Of a DNA stretch of 59,657 nucleotides, positions 41,672 through 50,789 are shown one piece after another. A program made the position numbers and the translations under genes. A model generated the notes under the pieces. It saw nothing but the letters and a program-made list of their open reading frames with translations, searched no databases and had not been told where the DNA came from. Within the stretch, counting starts at the first letter, position 1, and each line of letters starts with the position of its first letter. The stretch lies in contig QHZN01000055.1 in assembly GCA_003225365.1 (NCBI GenBank), positions 1-59,657 on the forward strand, read 5' to 3'. Source of the stretch: Acidobacteriota bacterium (GTDB taxonomy: Bacteria > Acidobacteriota > Terriglobia > UBA7540).

Positions 41672-43033
41672 CTATTTCTTCTTGAGATCCTCGGGCAGGT
41701 CGGTCAATCGGCCCAGCATCTCGTAGAGCTTGACGAGGGCGTGGTTCACCATTTGCTCGCCCGCGCCCGCCTCCATCCAGGTTGTGGCGCTCGCCGCTCC
41801 ATAGCCGCCTTCGGTGGCCGCTTGGATGGTCGGGAAATAGCCGTAATAACCGTTCGCATAGCCGAGGAAAAACGCGTCGCTCGCGGGGCAACGGTCGCGC
41901 CAGGTCATTTGAAATTCCACAAAAGGCTCGCCGGGCATGGTCATCACGGCGATGTGCTTGTTGATGAGCAGGGTCGCGACCAGCAGCGGATACTCCGGTC
42001 GAATGCTCGGCGCGAAGCTCTTCAGGATGTCGGGGCCGTAGGCCGCGAGGAGCGCATCGTGGAGCCGGTCGGGATTCCAGCGCAGGTGAAATGTCATGGT
42101 GTCTTCGGCGAACTGCAGGCTCGCATCGGGTGAATCCGCGGTGTGAATGGCCTTTGCGACCCGCGCGGCTTCGCGGCCCAGACGCTCGCCCGTCCAATCG
42201 CGGAACCGGACGGGGTCCTGCTCGAGCGGCGTCGTGGCGTCGTAGGGATTGATGTCTCCGGGCGCGCCTTGCAGGAAGATCGAGAGCGGCTTCCCGTCGA
42301 ATTCCTTCTCGACGATCTGGGTCATCACGCCCGGGAAGTCGGCCGAGTATCGCAGATTATCGGCGCCGAAGATGACCGGATGGCAGGCATAGTTGACGAG
42401 GATGGCGAGAGGCGTGCCCTCCTCGCGGTCCACGCGCAGCACGGAGACGATGGGATCGACGGGCGCGGTGGGGACCTTGGTCGGATTACGCCAGAACATC
42501 GTCACCGTGCCGTCCGGATTGACGCGCCGGCGGTTGTAGCCGATGGTCGTATCGCCGTACCCGGTCCCGACCCTGACGGGAACCAGGCGCGATGCCGCTT
42601 CCTGGATCGCGATGGAGATTTTATCGAGGTCCGCAGTTTCCCAGGGGGGCGTTTGACCGGGCGCGTATTCGTCCACGATGACCGGGCCGGCGTGGGTGTG
42701 GGAGGCGGCGACTAGAACATAGGATATGTTATTCGAGGAGGTTGCCCGTTCGCGCAACATCGCGATTTCGGAGGGGCCAAACGTCCTCCCGAGGTCGAGC
42801 GCCACGAGCGCGATGCGGACGTCGCCAGCCTCGAGTACCAGGACGCGCGCGTAGAGCGGGTCGAGCGTCGACTGGGCCGGAGTCTTCCTGTCGAAGTAGC
42901 CCCACATCGATTGGCCCGCGGGCGGCGTGATATCCACCTTGGCCACGCCCGCGCGCAGACCGGCCCCGGAAGCTTCGGCGGCGGCGAGGATGGTTATCAG
43001 CCCGAAGGCAACCATTATTCTCATTCGCCACAC
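41672..43033 (-). CDS. Secreted neutral/alkaline non-lysosomal ceramidase
   Basis: 453 residues from the GTG at 43033, which has GGAGG six bases upstream (an ATG at 43024 is close). Signal peptide MRIMVAFGLITILAAAEASG. The family core is AGLRAGVAKVDITPPAGQSM, LVAASHTHAGPVIVDEY with the zinc-binding His-Thr-His, LVNYACHPVIFG (second zinc His), FLQGAPGDINPYD and MPGEPFVEFQ. Neutral ceramidases split ceramide to sphingosine and fatty acid. Bacterial paralogues without the usual size and with this 450-residue length are common in Acidobacteriota, where the substrate is uncertain. It is the intact member of a tandem pair. Confidence 0.85.
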   Translation of the reverse strand: MWRMRIMVAFGLITILAAAEASGAGLRAGVAKVDITPPAGQSMWGYFDRKTPAQSTLDPLYARVLVLEAGDVRIALVALDLGRTFGPSEIAMLRERATSSNNISYVLVAASHTHAGPVIVDEYAPGQTPPWETADLDKISIAIQEAASRLVPVRVGTGYGDTTIGYNRRRVNPDGTVTMFWRNPTKVPTAPVDPIVSVLRVDREEGTPLAILVNYACHPVIFGADNLRYSADFPGVMTQIVEKEFDGKPLSIFLQGAPGDINPYDATTPLEQDPVRFRDWTGERLGREAARVAKAIHTADSPDASLQFAEDTMTFHLRWNPDRLHDALLAAYGPDILKSFAPSIRPEYPLLVATLLINKHIAVMTMPGEPFVEFQMTWRDRCPASDAFFLGYANGYYGYFPTIQAATEGGYGAASATTWMEAGAGEQMVNHALVKLYEMLGRLTDLPEDLKKK

Positions 43034-43152
43034 GCGGCACCTCCCCGCCAAACTGGATTCGATTTCGGGCCTCACCGCTTGTCCGTAGCTGGCGGACTCG
43101 GGCCCCTGAGTATACCGCGAGATCCGTAAAGCCGCACGCGAACGGTAACCCG

Positions 43153-43875
43153 TTAGTGTTCGAACTCGATTTTGCGGATCTTCTGAAGAGGCAGGGCGAA
43201 ATCAAAAACTTCTTTGCTCGACGGATCGTAGCGATCCGTGATGCCGAGGAAGCGCACCTCGACCGGCTGGTTGGTGGGCGTGAGGAATTCCCCTTCCTTC
43301 GCGCTCCCCTCGCGAAGGGTTAACTTGAGGTGGTGGTTGTTGAGTTCGACGCGCAGGACTCTTTCAAAATCCACGTCGTCGGCCGCGCCGCCGCCCATGA
43401 GCAGAGGAAATGATGTGCGCGGGGGCAGGCTTTCTAACAGCGACCCGCGCCCGCCGGGCGGGTAAAAGTCCAGATACGCGTCGTACACTTTGGTCGTCGC
43501 GCCGGCCAAATCGGTGACAGCAGCCACAAACCCGAACTTCTTCCAGAGCCCCACGATGGACTGTCGCTCGGAGTCGGAACTCGTCTGGACGTGATACGGC
43601 AGGCTCATCTCGGCGAGCGTCACCGTGACCACGCGCCGTTCCTTTAGGTCGAAGTGTTTGTAAATGAGGCCCTCGGAGTTCTGTTTGACGACGATAGCGT
43701 CCCGCTGCAGGACCTGGATTTTGCCCACGGCCGTGGTCTGTGAAATGGTGTCAGCGCGGAGCGCCGCGGCTGAGGCCACTACCACAAGCCCCACCAGCAG
43801 CCGCCGCAGCTTATCCGCGCCGATCGGCGACAAAAAAGCCCACCGCCGGGTCGGGGGGCGTTGAAGGGGGCGCAA
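43153..43875 (-). CDS. Secreted protein of unknown function
   Basis: 240 residues from a TTG two bases behind the TPR gene, or from a later start near the signal segment LRRLLVGLVVVASAAALRA. The mature part is mixed alpha/beta with ERRVVTVTLAEMSLPYHV, SERQSIVGLWKKFGFVAAV and LGITDRYDPSSKEVFDF. No family recognised. It probably forms an operon with the TPR gene, whose start lies upstream. Confidence 0.6.
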   Translation of the reverse strand: MRPLQRPPTRRWAFLSPIGADKLRRLLVGLVVVASAAALRADTISQTTAVGKIQVLQRDAIVVKQNSEGLIYKHFDLKERRVVTVTLAEMSLPYHVQTSSDSERQSIVGLWKKFGFVAAVTDLAGATTKVYDAYLDFYPPGGRGSLLESLPPRTSFPLLMGGGAADDVDFERVLRVELNNHHLKLTLREGSAKEGEFLTPTNQPVEVRFLGITDRYDPSSKEVFDFALPLQKIRKIEFEH

Positions 43876-43877
43876 GA

Positions 43878-44948
43878 TCAGCCTTTCTTCTTGGTTTTCT
43901 TGTATTCGGTTTGGACTCCGCCCTGGATCGCCTGGAGCATTTGCTGTGCGGCGCTCGCGTATTTCCCGGTGGGCTCGAGCTTCAAGTAAGTCTGGAGCGC
44001 ATCCACGGTTCCCTCGGGTGCCACCACCTTCTCGCCCTGAAGCGTCGCTTTGCCCATCAGCGCCAGCCCCTGCCAGTAAAAAGCATCGGCGTAGGTTGGG
44101 TCCGCTTTGGCCGCCTTCTGGAAAGCGGCGACGGCGTCATCCATATGCCCGCTGTTGTACATCACGACGCCCAGGTTGAAATAGGCCATGCGGGCGTTCG
44201 GGGGGTCCAGTTCCGCCGATTTTTGGAACTCCGCCTGGGCTTCCGGAATCTTGCCCATTTCTGCCAGGGCGTTCCCCAAGCTGTTGTGCAGGAGCGCATC
44301 GTTCGGAGTGGCGGCCAGAGCTTTCCGGTAGTCCTCGACGGCCTTATCGTACTGGTGCGCCTTCTCGTAAGTATCGGCCAGGCGGCCCAGCACGACGATC
44401 TGGTTACGATCGCCCTCCTTAGTCATGGCCAGCGCCTGTTCGTAAGTCGCGGCCGCATCCGCATACTTCTTCTGCTCAAAAAGAGCTTGGCCCTGCTCGA
44501 ATAGGGCATGCAGCCCCGCAAATTCCTTGGCGTTCTTTTCATTGAGCTCCTGCTGCTTCTTCGCTTCAGGGTTGCTCTCGATGGATTTGGCCTGCTCCGC
44601 TCTCTCCTTCGCCATGTCGAAGTCGATTATTGTGGGGCTCGGGTCGAGGCCGACATGTTTGGAAATGAAGAAAACCGTCTTGCCTGTCGGGTCCTGAAGG
44701 GTCACCTTGTACTGCCCAAGCGGGATCCCCATGTATATGTAGTTACCCTTTTTATCGGTCTTGGTCTTGTAAACGCCTTTGACCTCTTGGCGCTCGATCA
44801 CGATTGGGTAGCCGACTATGGCCTGGCCTTTATCGTCCGCGCAATGTCCGGAAACGGCGCCCGTCTGGGCGAAGACCGGAACCGCTGCCAAAAGCCCTAG
44901 CCCTACGACAACCAGCGAGACCGCCTTTTGAATGGCTGAATTCTTCAT
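43878..44948 (-). CDS. Secreted carboxypeptidase-regulatory-like/TPR protein
   Basis: 356 residues from the ATG at 44948. Signal peptide to about residue 27 (VVVGLGLLAAVPVFA). A short carboxypeptidase regulatory-like (SpaA-like) beta domain comes first: GAVSGHCADDKGQAIVGYPI and NYIYMGIPLGQYKVTLQD. TPR motifs follow: HALFEQGQALFEQKKYADAA, RLADTYEKAHQYDKAVEDY, NSLGNALAEMGKIPEAQAEF and YFNLGVVMYNSGHMDDAVAA. It ends in a Lys-rich tail. This two-part layout is frequent in Acidobacteriota. Likely an extracytoplasmic scaffold. Confidence 0.75.
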   Translation of the reverse strand: MKNSAIQKAVSLVVVGLGLLAAVPVFAQTGAVSGHCADDKGQAIVGYPIVIERQEVKGVYKTKTDKKGNYIYMGIPLGQYKVTLQDPTGKTVFFISKHVGLDPSPTIIDFDMAKERAEQAKSIESNPEAKKQQELNEKNAKEFAGLHALFEQGQALFEQKKYADAAATYEQALAMTKEGDRNQIVVLGRLADTYEKAHQYDKAVEDYRKALAATPNDALLHNSLGNALAEMGKIPEAQAEFQKSAELDPPNARMAYFNLGVVMYNSGHMDDAVAAFQKAAKADPTYADAFYWQGLALMGKATLQGEKVVAPEGTVDALQTYLKLEPTGKYASAAQQMLQAIQGGVQTEYKKTKKKG

Positions 44949-45073
44949 ACGCCCCTCCACTCGACGCGATTCATTTTCATTCTACTCCCAGCCGGGTATC
45001 AACTCAACCGAATGCGTCATGCGGGTAGCGGTGTCATTTGGAATCGGATTCCTTTCGAAACCCGTCGGCTGAC

Positions 45074-45167
45074 GGGTCATTCCCGGGAAAGACGGGAATC
45101 CGGTCTGCCCGCGGCGGATTTCCGATGGGTTCCGGGGCAGATTCCCGCTTCCGCGGGAATGACTCCA
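45074..45167. repeat. ATTCCCG...CGGGAAT palindromic repeats
   Basis: Two units, CATTCCCGGGAAAGACGGGA and ATTCCCGCTTCCGCGGGAAT, in the 564-base gap 44949-45512. The same kind of unit is at 32143. The gap otherwise has the hairpin pair below and nothing coding that I can support. Confidence 0.65.
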
Positions 45168-45317
45168 CCCGGGATTGCCCGTGCCTCGCAAATGACACCA
45201 CCACCCGTCATGCGTGTAGCGGACCAGTTTGGAGCCGGCGGTCTCTGATCGGTGGCTCGATAGGTTCGCAGCCGACACGAGACCCAAGGGGCGGCCGCCG
45301 CGCCCGCCCTTCGCTTT

Positions 45318-45407
45318 GGTAGCGCGGAGTTATCCTTGAACTCCGCGGCTTTTATACTCGCAAATCGTCGAAGAGCCGCAGAGTTTGAAAAGCAACTCTG
45401 CGCTACC
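45318..45407. repeat. Paired hairpin repeat, family B copy 1
   Basis: GGTAGCGCGGAGTTATCC then TTGAACTCCGCGGCTT forms the left hairpin. GAGCCGCAGAGTTTGAAAAG then CAACTCTGCGCTACC forms the right. The two are inverted relative to each other, so the whole 90-base unit is bracketed by GGTAGCGC and GCGCTACC. It is organised like a BIME. A second copy is at 50937-51055. Confidence 0.75.
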
Positions 45408-45512
45408 TTCTCGTCCAGCAGCATGTTCTCCCGGGTATCCGTCTGGTCTCTCTGGCCCGACGATGAGCTGTGCCTTACCGTCCCGAACTTTACCCACGGC
45501 CCCGCCGCGTTG

Positions 45513-46271
45513 TTACCGCGAGGGCGCGGGCCGGGCGGCGCGCGTGAGGTAAGACGGTCGGGTCAGGTACGGGATGGGGTCTTCGACGCCCGCCTCTTCG
45601 AAGGCGCGCAGGCGCAGCGCGCAACTGTCACAAACGCCGCAGGCGGCCTCTTCTTCCTGGTAGCACGACCAACTCAGCTCGAACGGTGCGCCCAACTCCC
45701 GCCCGCGCCGTACGATCTCGCTCTTGCGCAGGTGGATGACCGGAGTGGCGATTTCAAGCTCGGTTTCGGGGCGCGTCCCCGCGCGGATGACGCGGTTGAA
45801 GGCCTCGTAGTATTCCGGGCGGCAATCGGGATAGCCCGAGCTGTCCTCCGCCACCGCGCCAATGAAAATCTTTTTCGCGCCGAGGACTTCCCCCCAAGAC
45901 ACTGCGATGGAGAGAAAATGCGCGTTCCGGAAAGGGACGTAGCTAAGCGGGATGTGCTTCCGTCCGAGGTTGGCTTGCTCGACGGCGATGGCAGAGTCCG
46001 TCAGGCTGGAGCCGCCGATTTGGCGAAGGTGCTCAAGGCGGCAGACCAGGCGGTGCTCGGCTTTGTAAAAATCCGCCAGATCGGTGAACGAGCGCATCTC
46101 GCGCCTCTCAGTCCGCTGGCCGTATGCAACGTGCAGCGTCGCCAGGCGGTAATCGAGATGCGCGATGGCAGTGGTCACCAAACTATCCATCCCGCCGCTC
46201 GCGAGCACTACGGCCAAAGACTTGTCCGTCGTCCTTTGTCCGCTGTCCGTCGTCTCTTGTACTCCGTTCAT
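45513..46271 (-). CDS. queC: 7-cyano-7-deazaguanine synthase
   Basis: 252 residues; the ATG at 46271 adds 17 residues ([16 protein letters not shown]) encoded by a GTCCGTTGTC-type repeat, so the native start could be an in-frame TTG at 46217. PP-loop motif [18 protein letters not shown]. Family features [42 protein letters not shown] and the zinc-binding [20 protein letters not shown]. It makes preQ0 from 7-carboxy-7-deazaguanine with ATP and ammonia. It clusters with queE and queD. The C-terminal [11 protein letters not shown] is low complexity. Confidence 0.93.
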   Translation of the reverse strand: MNGVQETTDSGQRTTDKSLAVVLASGGMDSLVTTAIAHLDYRLATLHVAYGQRTERREMRSFTDLADFYKAEHRLVCRLEHLRQIGGSSLTDSAIAVEQANLGRKHIPLSYVPFRNAHFLSIAVSWGEVLGAKKIFIGAVAEDSSGYPDCRPEYYEAFNRVIRAGTRPETELEIATPVIHLRKSEIVRRGRELGAPFELSWSCYQEEEAACGVCDSCALRLRAFEEAGVEDPIPYLTRPSYLTRAARPAPSR

Positions 46272-46350
46272 TGCTCTTCGTTCGTTACTTCAAGTGTTAT
46301 CCCGGCCTTTCGGCTGCTCTCTTCCGACTTCTGATTTCTAGTTTCTGATT

Positions 46351-46992
46351 TCAAACGCCCCGCGTCTCCGGATCCCAGATGAACTTGTGGAGCTGGAGGC
46401 CCAAGCGCACCTCCTGGCGGTCGCGCAGAATCCATTCCGCAAGCTGGCGCGGCTGGAGCCGGCCGAAGACGGGCGAGAAAATGATTTCTTCCACGTGGTC
46501 GCGGAGCCGCTGCTTCTCAAGGAAGTCGCACGCGTAAAGGTAGTCCGGCTCGTCCAGAATGACGAATTTGATCTGGTCCTTGCGTTCGAGCGCCTCGAGG
46601 TTTCTGAAACAGAATCTGTCGCTCTCCCCGCTCCCCGGGCACTTGACGTCCACGATCTTCACGACGGCTTGCGGGAGCTCGCCCACAAAGCGTTCGCCGC
46701 TGGTTTCGATGAGAACGCGAAAGCCGGCATCGAGCAGGCGGGCGGTAAGCGGCACGACCTCTTTTTTCTGGAGCAGCGGCTCGCCTCCGGTAAATTCTGC
46801 CAGCTTCCCGCCCATGCCGCGGACACGCTCGAAGACGGCGTCTGGCGGGATTTGCAGGCCCCCGTAGAATGCATACGCCGTGTCACACCAGTGGCAGCGC
46901 AGGTTACACCCCGTCAGCCGGACAAAGACGCACGGCAGGCCGGCGAAAGTGGACTCACCTTGAATGGACTTGAATATTTCCGTCACCACCAT
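46351..46992 (-). CDS. queE: 7-carboxy-7-deazaguanine synthase (radical SAM)
   Basis: 213 residues. Start VTEIFKSIQGESTFAGLPCV followed by FVRLTGCNLRCHWCD gives the SAM cluster CxxxC..C in the QueE form (CNLRCHWC). EFTGGEPLLQKKEV is the SAM-binding GGEP. VDVKCPGSGESDRF and the terminal QLHKFIWDPETRGV are family-typical. It converts 6-carboxytetrahydropterin to CDG. It lies 79 bases upstream of queC on the same strand. Confidence 0.95.
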   Translation of the reverse strand: MVVTEIFKSIQGESTFAGLPCVFVRLTGCNLRCHWCDTAYAFYGGLQIPPDAVFERVRGMGGKLAEFTGGEPLLQKKEVVPLTARLLDAGFRVLIETSGERFVGELPQAVVKIVDVKCPGSGESDRFCFRNLEALERKDQIKFVILDEPDYLYACDFLEKQRLRDHVEEIIFSPVFGRLQPRQLAEWILRDRQEVRLGLQLHKFIWDPETRGV

Positions 46993-47464
46993 TTTGAGTT
47001 TCCGGCGCTGGCCCCCCTCGATACATTCTAGCCGAAAAAACGCGGCGGAAGGCGTACCGGAATAGGCCCGCCTGCCACACCATCTGCAAATCGTTGCGCG
47101 TTTCTAAGGAAGAGTCTCGGCGCTGCAAACGATCCCCTAGCCTTAAGTCCACGAAAGTCAGTAGGCGTGCTCCTCAAGAGTCCGAGACCTCGCAGTTCAA
47201 GTAAATCATTGCGTGGCTGTAACGGAAAGATAATAAAGTCAATCTAGTGGCCAAATGACGGAACGACGGAGATTGGGCACTTTTGGTGTATGGGTATGCA
47301 TGTTCCGTAGAAATTCAGGCTGCCAGCCCCCACCCAGCTTTTTCGTTGTTCTATCCCAACAAATTGAAAACTAATGGGTTAACATCCATCAAGAAGCAGG
47401 GACCCATTTCTGCCGCTTGGCCCTCTGATTGCTCGAAAGTATTCAGCACTGCTGGGAGGCCGCC
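46993..47464. other. Gene-free interval upstream of queE
   Basis: A 472-base interval, visibly more AT-rich in its right half than the flanks. I see no reading frame with family likeness, no preQ1 riboswitch-like pseudoknot next to queE, and no copy of the repeat families. It presumably holds the divergent promoters of queE and the small zinc protein. Confidence 0.5.
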
Positions 47465-47710
47465 ATGCTCCGGAAGGGCGAGTTGGAAAAGATTCGGGAG
47501 GAGTGCGAGGCCTTCGAGACCTGGCGCCGGATTTCCTGTCACGTTGTAGCTGACCTGCTCGAAGCCTGCGCGGCTTGTGGCATGGTACGCGAGAAAGAAC
47601 GCTTGGTGCGCTGCTATTGGTGCCCGGACGTTTATTTCTGCAAAGAGGGAACCTGCGCACGGCAGCACCACGTGGCGGCGCACCCCTCCGTCGACTTTTG
47701 GCCTTCGTAA
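47465..47710 (+). CDS. Small cysteine-rich (probable zinc-binding) protein
   Basis: 81 residues from an ATG with GGAGG six bases upstream. A helical start (LRKGELEKIREECEAFETWR) leads into a zinc-site set: CAACG, then RLVRCYWCPDVYFCKEGTCA followed by RQHHVAAH, giving six Cys and three His. The arrangement CxxC-x12-CxxC-x4-C-x4-C with HH/H resembles a double zinc finger. I recall related hypotheticals in Acidobacteriota but no function. It faces queD convergently. Confidence 0.7.
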   Translation: MLRKGELEKIREECEAFETWRRISCHVVADLLEACAACGMVREKERLVRCYWCPDVYFCKEGTCARQHHVAAHPSVDFWPS

Positions 47711-47840
47711 GCCGCTCAGAAGCTGCCCGCTCGGTCTCGCCATTGCAGGAGAAGTGCATCAGGTTGAGCCCTTACTGGGTTCTTACATTTCCGATTCGGC
47801 GCCAGCGGGAGCAGGGCAAGGGGTTGTCGTTCTCGGGTGT

Positions 47841-48209
47841 TCATGGCCGGTAGGTCGCGGACGTGACGTCCGTTTCCCACACCGTCACTTGAGAGACGCG
47901 CAAGCCGTTCGCGCCGATTGGGCCTTGGAGTTGTTCGCAAAAATACTGTGCGAGGTTTTCGGCGGAGGGATTCAGAGTATCGAATGGGGCGAGGTCATTG
48001 AGGAACCGGTGGTCGAGCCGCTCGGCGACTCCTTTGATGGCTCCGCGCAAGTCCACGAAGTCCATCAGCAGGCCCGTCGAATCGAGTTTCTCTCCCGCCA
48101 CGATCACCTGGATGCGGTAATTGTGGCCGTGGACGTTTTCACACTTGCCCTTGTAGCCCCGCAGAGCGTGTCCGGCGGCGAAACTGTAGTCGGCGGAAAT
48201 TTCAAACAT
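47841..48209 (-). CDS. queD: 6-carboxytetrahydropterin synthase
   Basis: 122 residues, full length. ADYSFAAGHALRGYKGKCEN then VHGHNYRIQVIV gives the zinc His triad (AGHAL, HGHN) and the catalytic Cys in KCENVHG. LMDFVDLRGAIKGVAERLDH and PSAENLAQYFCEQL complete the family pattern, with the closing VTVWETDVTSATY containing the catalytic Glu. It makes 6-carboxytetrahydropterin from dihydroneopterin triphosphate. Third gene of the queuosine/7-deazaguanine set, though separated from queE by about 850 bases. Confidence 0.95.
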   Translation of the reverse strand: MFEISADYSFAAGHALRGYKGKCENVHGHNYRIQVIVAGEKLDSTGLLMDFVDLRGAIKGVAERLDHRFLNDLAPFDTLNPSAENLAQYFCEQLQGPIGANGLRVSQVTVWETDVTSATYRP

Positions 48210-48221
48210 GACTAAGGCGTC

Positions 48222-48356
48222 CTTGTTCCGTCGTCAGTTGTCAGTTGGACTTTGTCCGTTGTACTCCTGCGGGCTGCTAACAGCGCGGTCGAATTTGCGC
48301 CGTCTCTCCCGCCACTGACAACTGACCACGGACAACTGGCAACGGACGTTTTCCGC
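48222..48356. repeat. GTCAGTTGTC/GACAACTGAC degenerate inverted tract
   Basis: CGTCAGTTGTCAGTTGGAC with GTCCGTTGT on the left, and CACTGACAACTGACCACGG with ACAACTGGCAACGGAC on the right, can pair. The unit TGTCCGTTGTC recurs in the first codons of queC. Filler type; not coding. Confidence 0.55.
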
Positions 48357-48848
48357 TCACTGCGGAAGCGTGTACTCGCCCTCAACTTCGTAGGTGATGC
48401 CTTCAGGTCCCGCCGTCCCCTTGTAAGTCCCCTTTCCCTTGATGCCCTTCAGCTTTCCGGTCCCCCCGGCGAATTCCCACGCGCCTTCTGCGGTGTCGGG
48501 CGCGCCGTCCTTCAGGGTGGCGGAGCCGTGGAAGCGTCCGTACATTTTGTCGCCGTTCGACATCGTATCCACCACAAAACCGTGGCCGCGGCTCTTGCCT
48601 CCGCGCACGTCATCCACGGCCGTGTCCACGGTGTCTTTAGTCTGGATGCCGGCGATGTCCATGGGTTTGGTCCAGTTGCATTTGGACTGAGCGATAGAAA
48701 CGGCATGTCCGGGGGAATCTCCAACTTCGACCATGTGCATGGGGTCGGGTTTTGCGCACAGGACCGTTCCGGAGATTTTTGTCTGCGCCGAAGCCCCCAA
48801 GACAGCCGCCAGGAAAAAAACCAGGGCCGTTGTGAATCTCAACCTCAT
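48357..48848 (-). CDS. Small secreted protein, beta-barrel type, unknown
   Basis: 163 residues with AAAGGAGGG upstream and a signal peptide (MRLRFTTALVFFLAAVLGAS then AQ). The mature part repeats strands around GHGFVVDTMSNGDKMYGRFH, TAEGAWEFAGGTGKLKGIKG and KGTYKGTAGPEGITYEVEGE, the pattern of a small beta-barrel such as the dirigent/allene-oxide-cyclase-like fold. Specific function is unknown. Confidence 0.7.
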   Translation of the reverse strand: MRLRFTTALVFFLAAVLGASAQTKISGTVLCAKPDPMHMVEVGDSPGHAVSIAQSKCNWTKPMDIAGIQTKDTVDTAVDDVRGGKSRGHGFVVDTMSNGDKMYGRFHGSATLKDGAPDTAEGAWEFAGGTGKLKGIKGKGTYKGTAGPEGITYEVEGEYTLPQ

Positions 48849-48908
48849 AAACCCTCCTTTTTGTGAATTCGGCCCGCCAGTATAGCACCTTCCCGCAGGC
48901 TCGCCGAG

Positions 48909-49637
48909 TCAACTTTCCCTCATGAAAGCCTTCACGTCTTCCAAGCGACTGGTTCGGCCATAGGAAGGCAGGCTCTCGAAGAAGACCTTGCCGTACTGCT
49001 TGCGGACGATGCGGTGGTCGAGGAGCGCGAGCAGGCCGCGGTCGTTGACGCTGCGGATGAGCCGGCCAAAGCCCTGCTTCAACGCGATGACGGCTTCGGG
49101 CACCTGGTAGTCGGTGAAGGCGTTCCCACCGTCTTCGTTGATGAGCCGCACGCGCGCGCTAACCACCGGGTCCGTGGGCACGGCGAAGGGCAGGCGATCA
49201 ATGATCACCGCGCTCAGTTGCTGGCCCTGGACGTCCACGCCCTGCCAGAACGAGCTGGTGGCAAAAAGCACGGCGTGAGGCGTGCGGCGGAAGCGGTCGA
49301 GGAGCGCGGTGCGCGGCGCTTGGCCCTGAAGCAGCAGCGGAAAGCGGACGCGGCCACGGACGCGCCCGTACACTTCGTTCATCTGCTGGTGCGAGGTGAA
49401 GAGAACAAACGCCCGGCCGCGGCTGGCTTTTAAAATTTCAACCACCTCTTCCGCGGCGGTGGCGGCGAAATTCGGCTCGCGCGGGTCGGGCAGGTGTTCG
49501 GGCGTGTAGAGGAGGGCCTGGCGCGAGTAGTCGAAATGCGAAGCGAAAATTTTCTCTTGCGCCTGCTCCAAGCCCAGCCGCCGCTTCAAATAATCAAACG
49601 TTCCTCCGACCGCCAGCGTAGCCGAAGTCAGAATCAC
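48909..49637 (-). pseudogene. DinG/XPD-type helicase, C-terminal fragment
   Basis: 243 residues as an open frame whose start is not natural. It begins in the middle of helicase domain 2 at VILTSATLAVGGTFDYLKRR and continues SRGRAFVLFTSHQQMNEVY, LFATSSFWQGVDVQGQQL, and GFGRLIRSVNDRGLLALLD, with the conserved arginine finger region QGFGRLIR. It joins out of frame to the upstream fragment at about 49660. Confidence 0.8.
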
Positions 49638-50655
49638 CGTCGCGACGCCGGAGCTCCGTTTTCAAGCGCTCGAAGGAGTTGAGCAAAGCCGAATACGCGG
49701 TGCGGTTCGCTTCCAGAAACTCCTCGCGATTGCTGAAGCTCGAGCGGCCTTCGCGTTGGGGAAAAAGCTCGAAGAAATGCTCGGCGCGGCGCCGCATCTC
49801 GCGCACGGCGGGCGCCACCTCAGGGCTGGCGATATTCTTTTGGCGCAGGGCCGCCTCCGTGTCGCGGGCGAGCTCCTCAACGCGGTAATTCGATACCTGG
49901 AGGCCGAAATACCGCGTTGCGACGTCTTCCATCTCGTGCGCCTCGTCCAAGACCAAGGCGGCGTACTCGGGCAGGAGGCTCGCGTAGTCCATCTGCTTGA
50001 GCGCGAGGTCGGCGAAAAACAGATGGTGGTTGACGATGATCAGGTCGGATTCGGCCGCGCGCTGGTGCATCCAGGTGATGAAGCAGCGCTCGAATTGCGC
50101 GCACTTTTGGCCCGTGCAGGTCTCGCGACGGGCGTCTATCTGCCGCCAGAGATCGCTCGAGTCGGGAAGGTTCTCGAGTTCCGCGCGGTCGCCCGTCTCG
50201 GTATGCTTTTCCCAGCCGCGAATCTCGGAATAGAGCTCCACTTCCGCGAGGCCCGAGAGCGCCGGCTGCTTCTCGAGGTCGTAAAGCTTTTGCCGGCAAA
50301 GATAATTTTGACGCCCCTTCATCAGCGTGGCGCGCAGGTTGGGGAAAAGTTTTTTAAGGAAAGGAATGTCTTTGAAAAAAATCTGTTCTTGGAGGTTCTT
50401 AGTGCCCGTCGAAATCACCACGCGGCGGCCGCTGCGGATGATGGGCGCCAGATACGCGAGAGTCTTGCCGGTGCCCGTGCCGGCTTCGGCGATGAGGTGG
50501 CGACGGTCCGCCAGCGCCGACTCCACCGCATCGGCCATCTCGAGCTGCGAGGCGCGGAATTCGTAGTTCGGATGGTTTCGCGCTAGCCACCCGTGGGGGC
50601 CGAAAATCTTTTCCAGGGATGCATCCGTCGCAGGCTTGGTCTTGGAAGCGGGCAT
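49594..50655 (-). pseudogene. dinG: DinG/XPD-type helicase, N-terminal fragment
   Basis: About 353 residues from the ATG at 50655. Motif I is IAEAGTGTGKTLAYLAP; four cysteines in YLCRQK and CTGQKCAQFERCF fit the iron-sulfur cluster of this superfamily; IIVNHHLFFADL and VLDEAHEMEDVATRYFG are motif II. The frame reads correctly to about FERLKTEL and then gives RRRDGDSDFG, a shifted reading of the sequence coding VILTSATLA. About 65-70 codons expected between these points are missing, so the gene has both a deletion and a frameshift. It would not give an active helicase. Confidence 0.8.
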
Positions 50656-50789
50656 GGGGAGGTTTCCGCGAGCGCCACGAATGAGCATAGCACAGGCCAC
50701 GGAGAGTCGGCGCGCCGCGCCGCAGCGCTAGCGGGGTACTCTAGTTTAAAGTCTGAATTGTTGGGCCAAATGAGGTGACAAGCTTTTCG

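Noticed and set aside
41637..42197. 186-residue minus-strand frame inside the intact ceramidase gene
   Set aside because: It is the ceramidase sequence read in another phase (Arg-rich) and has no independent support.
46993..47464. preQ1 riboswitch upstream of queE
   Set aside because: No short pseudoknot with an A-rich tail could be found on either strand near the gene.
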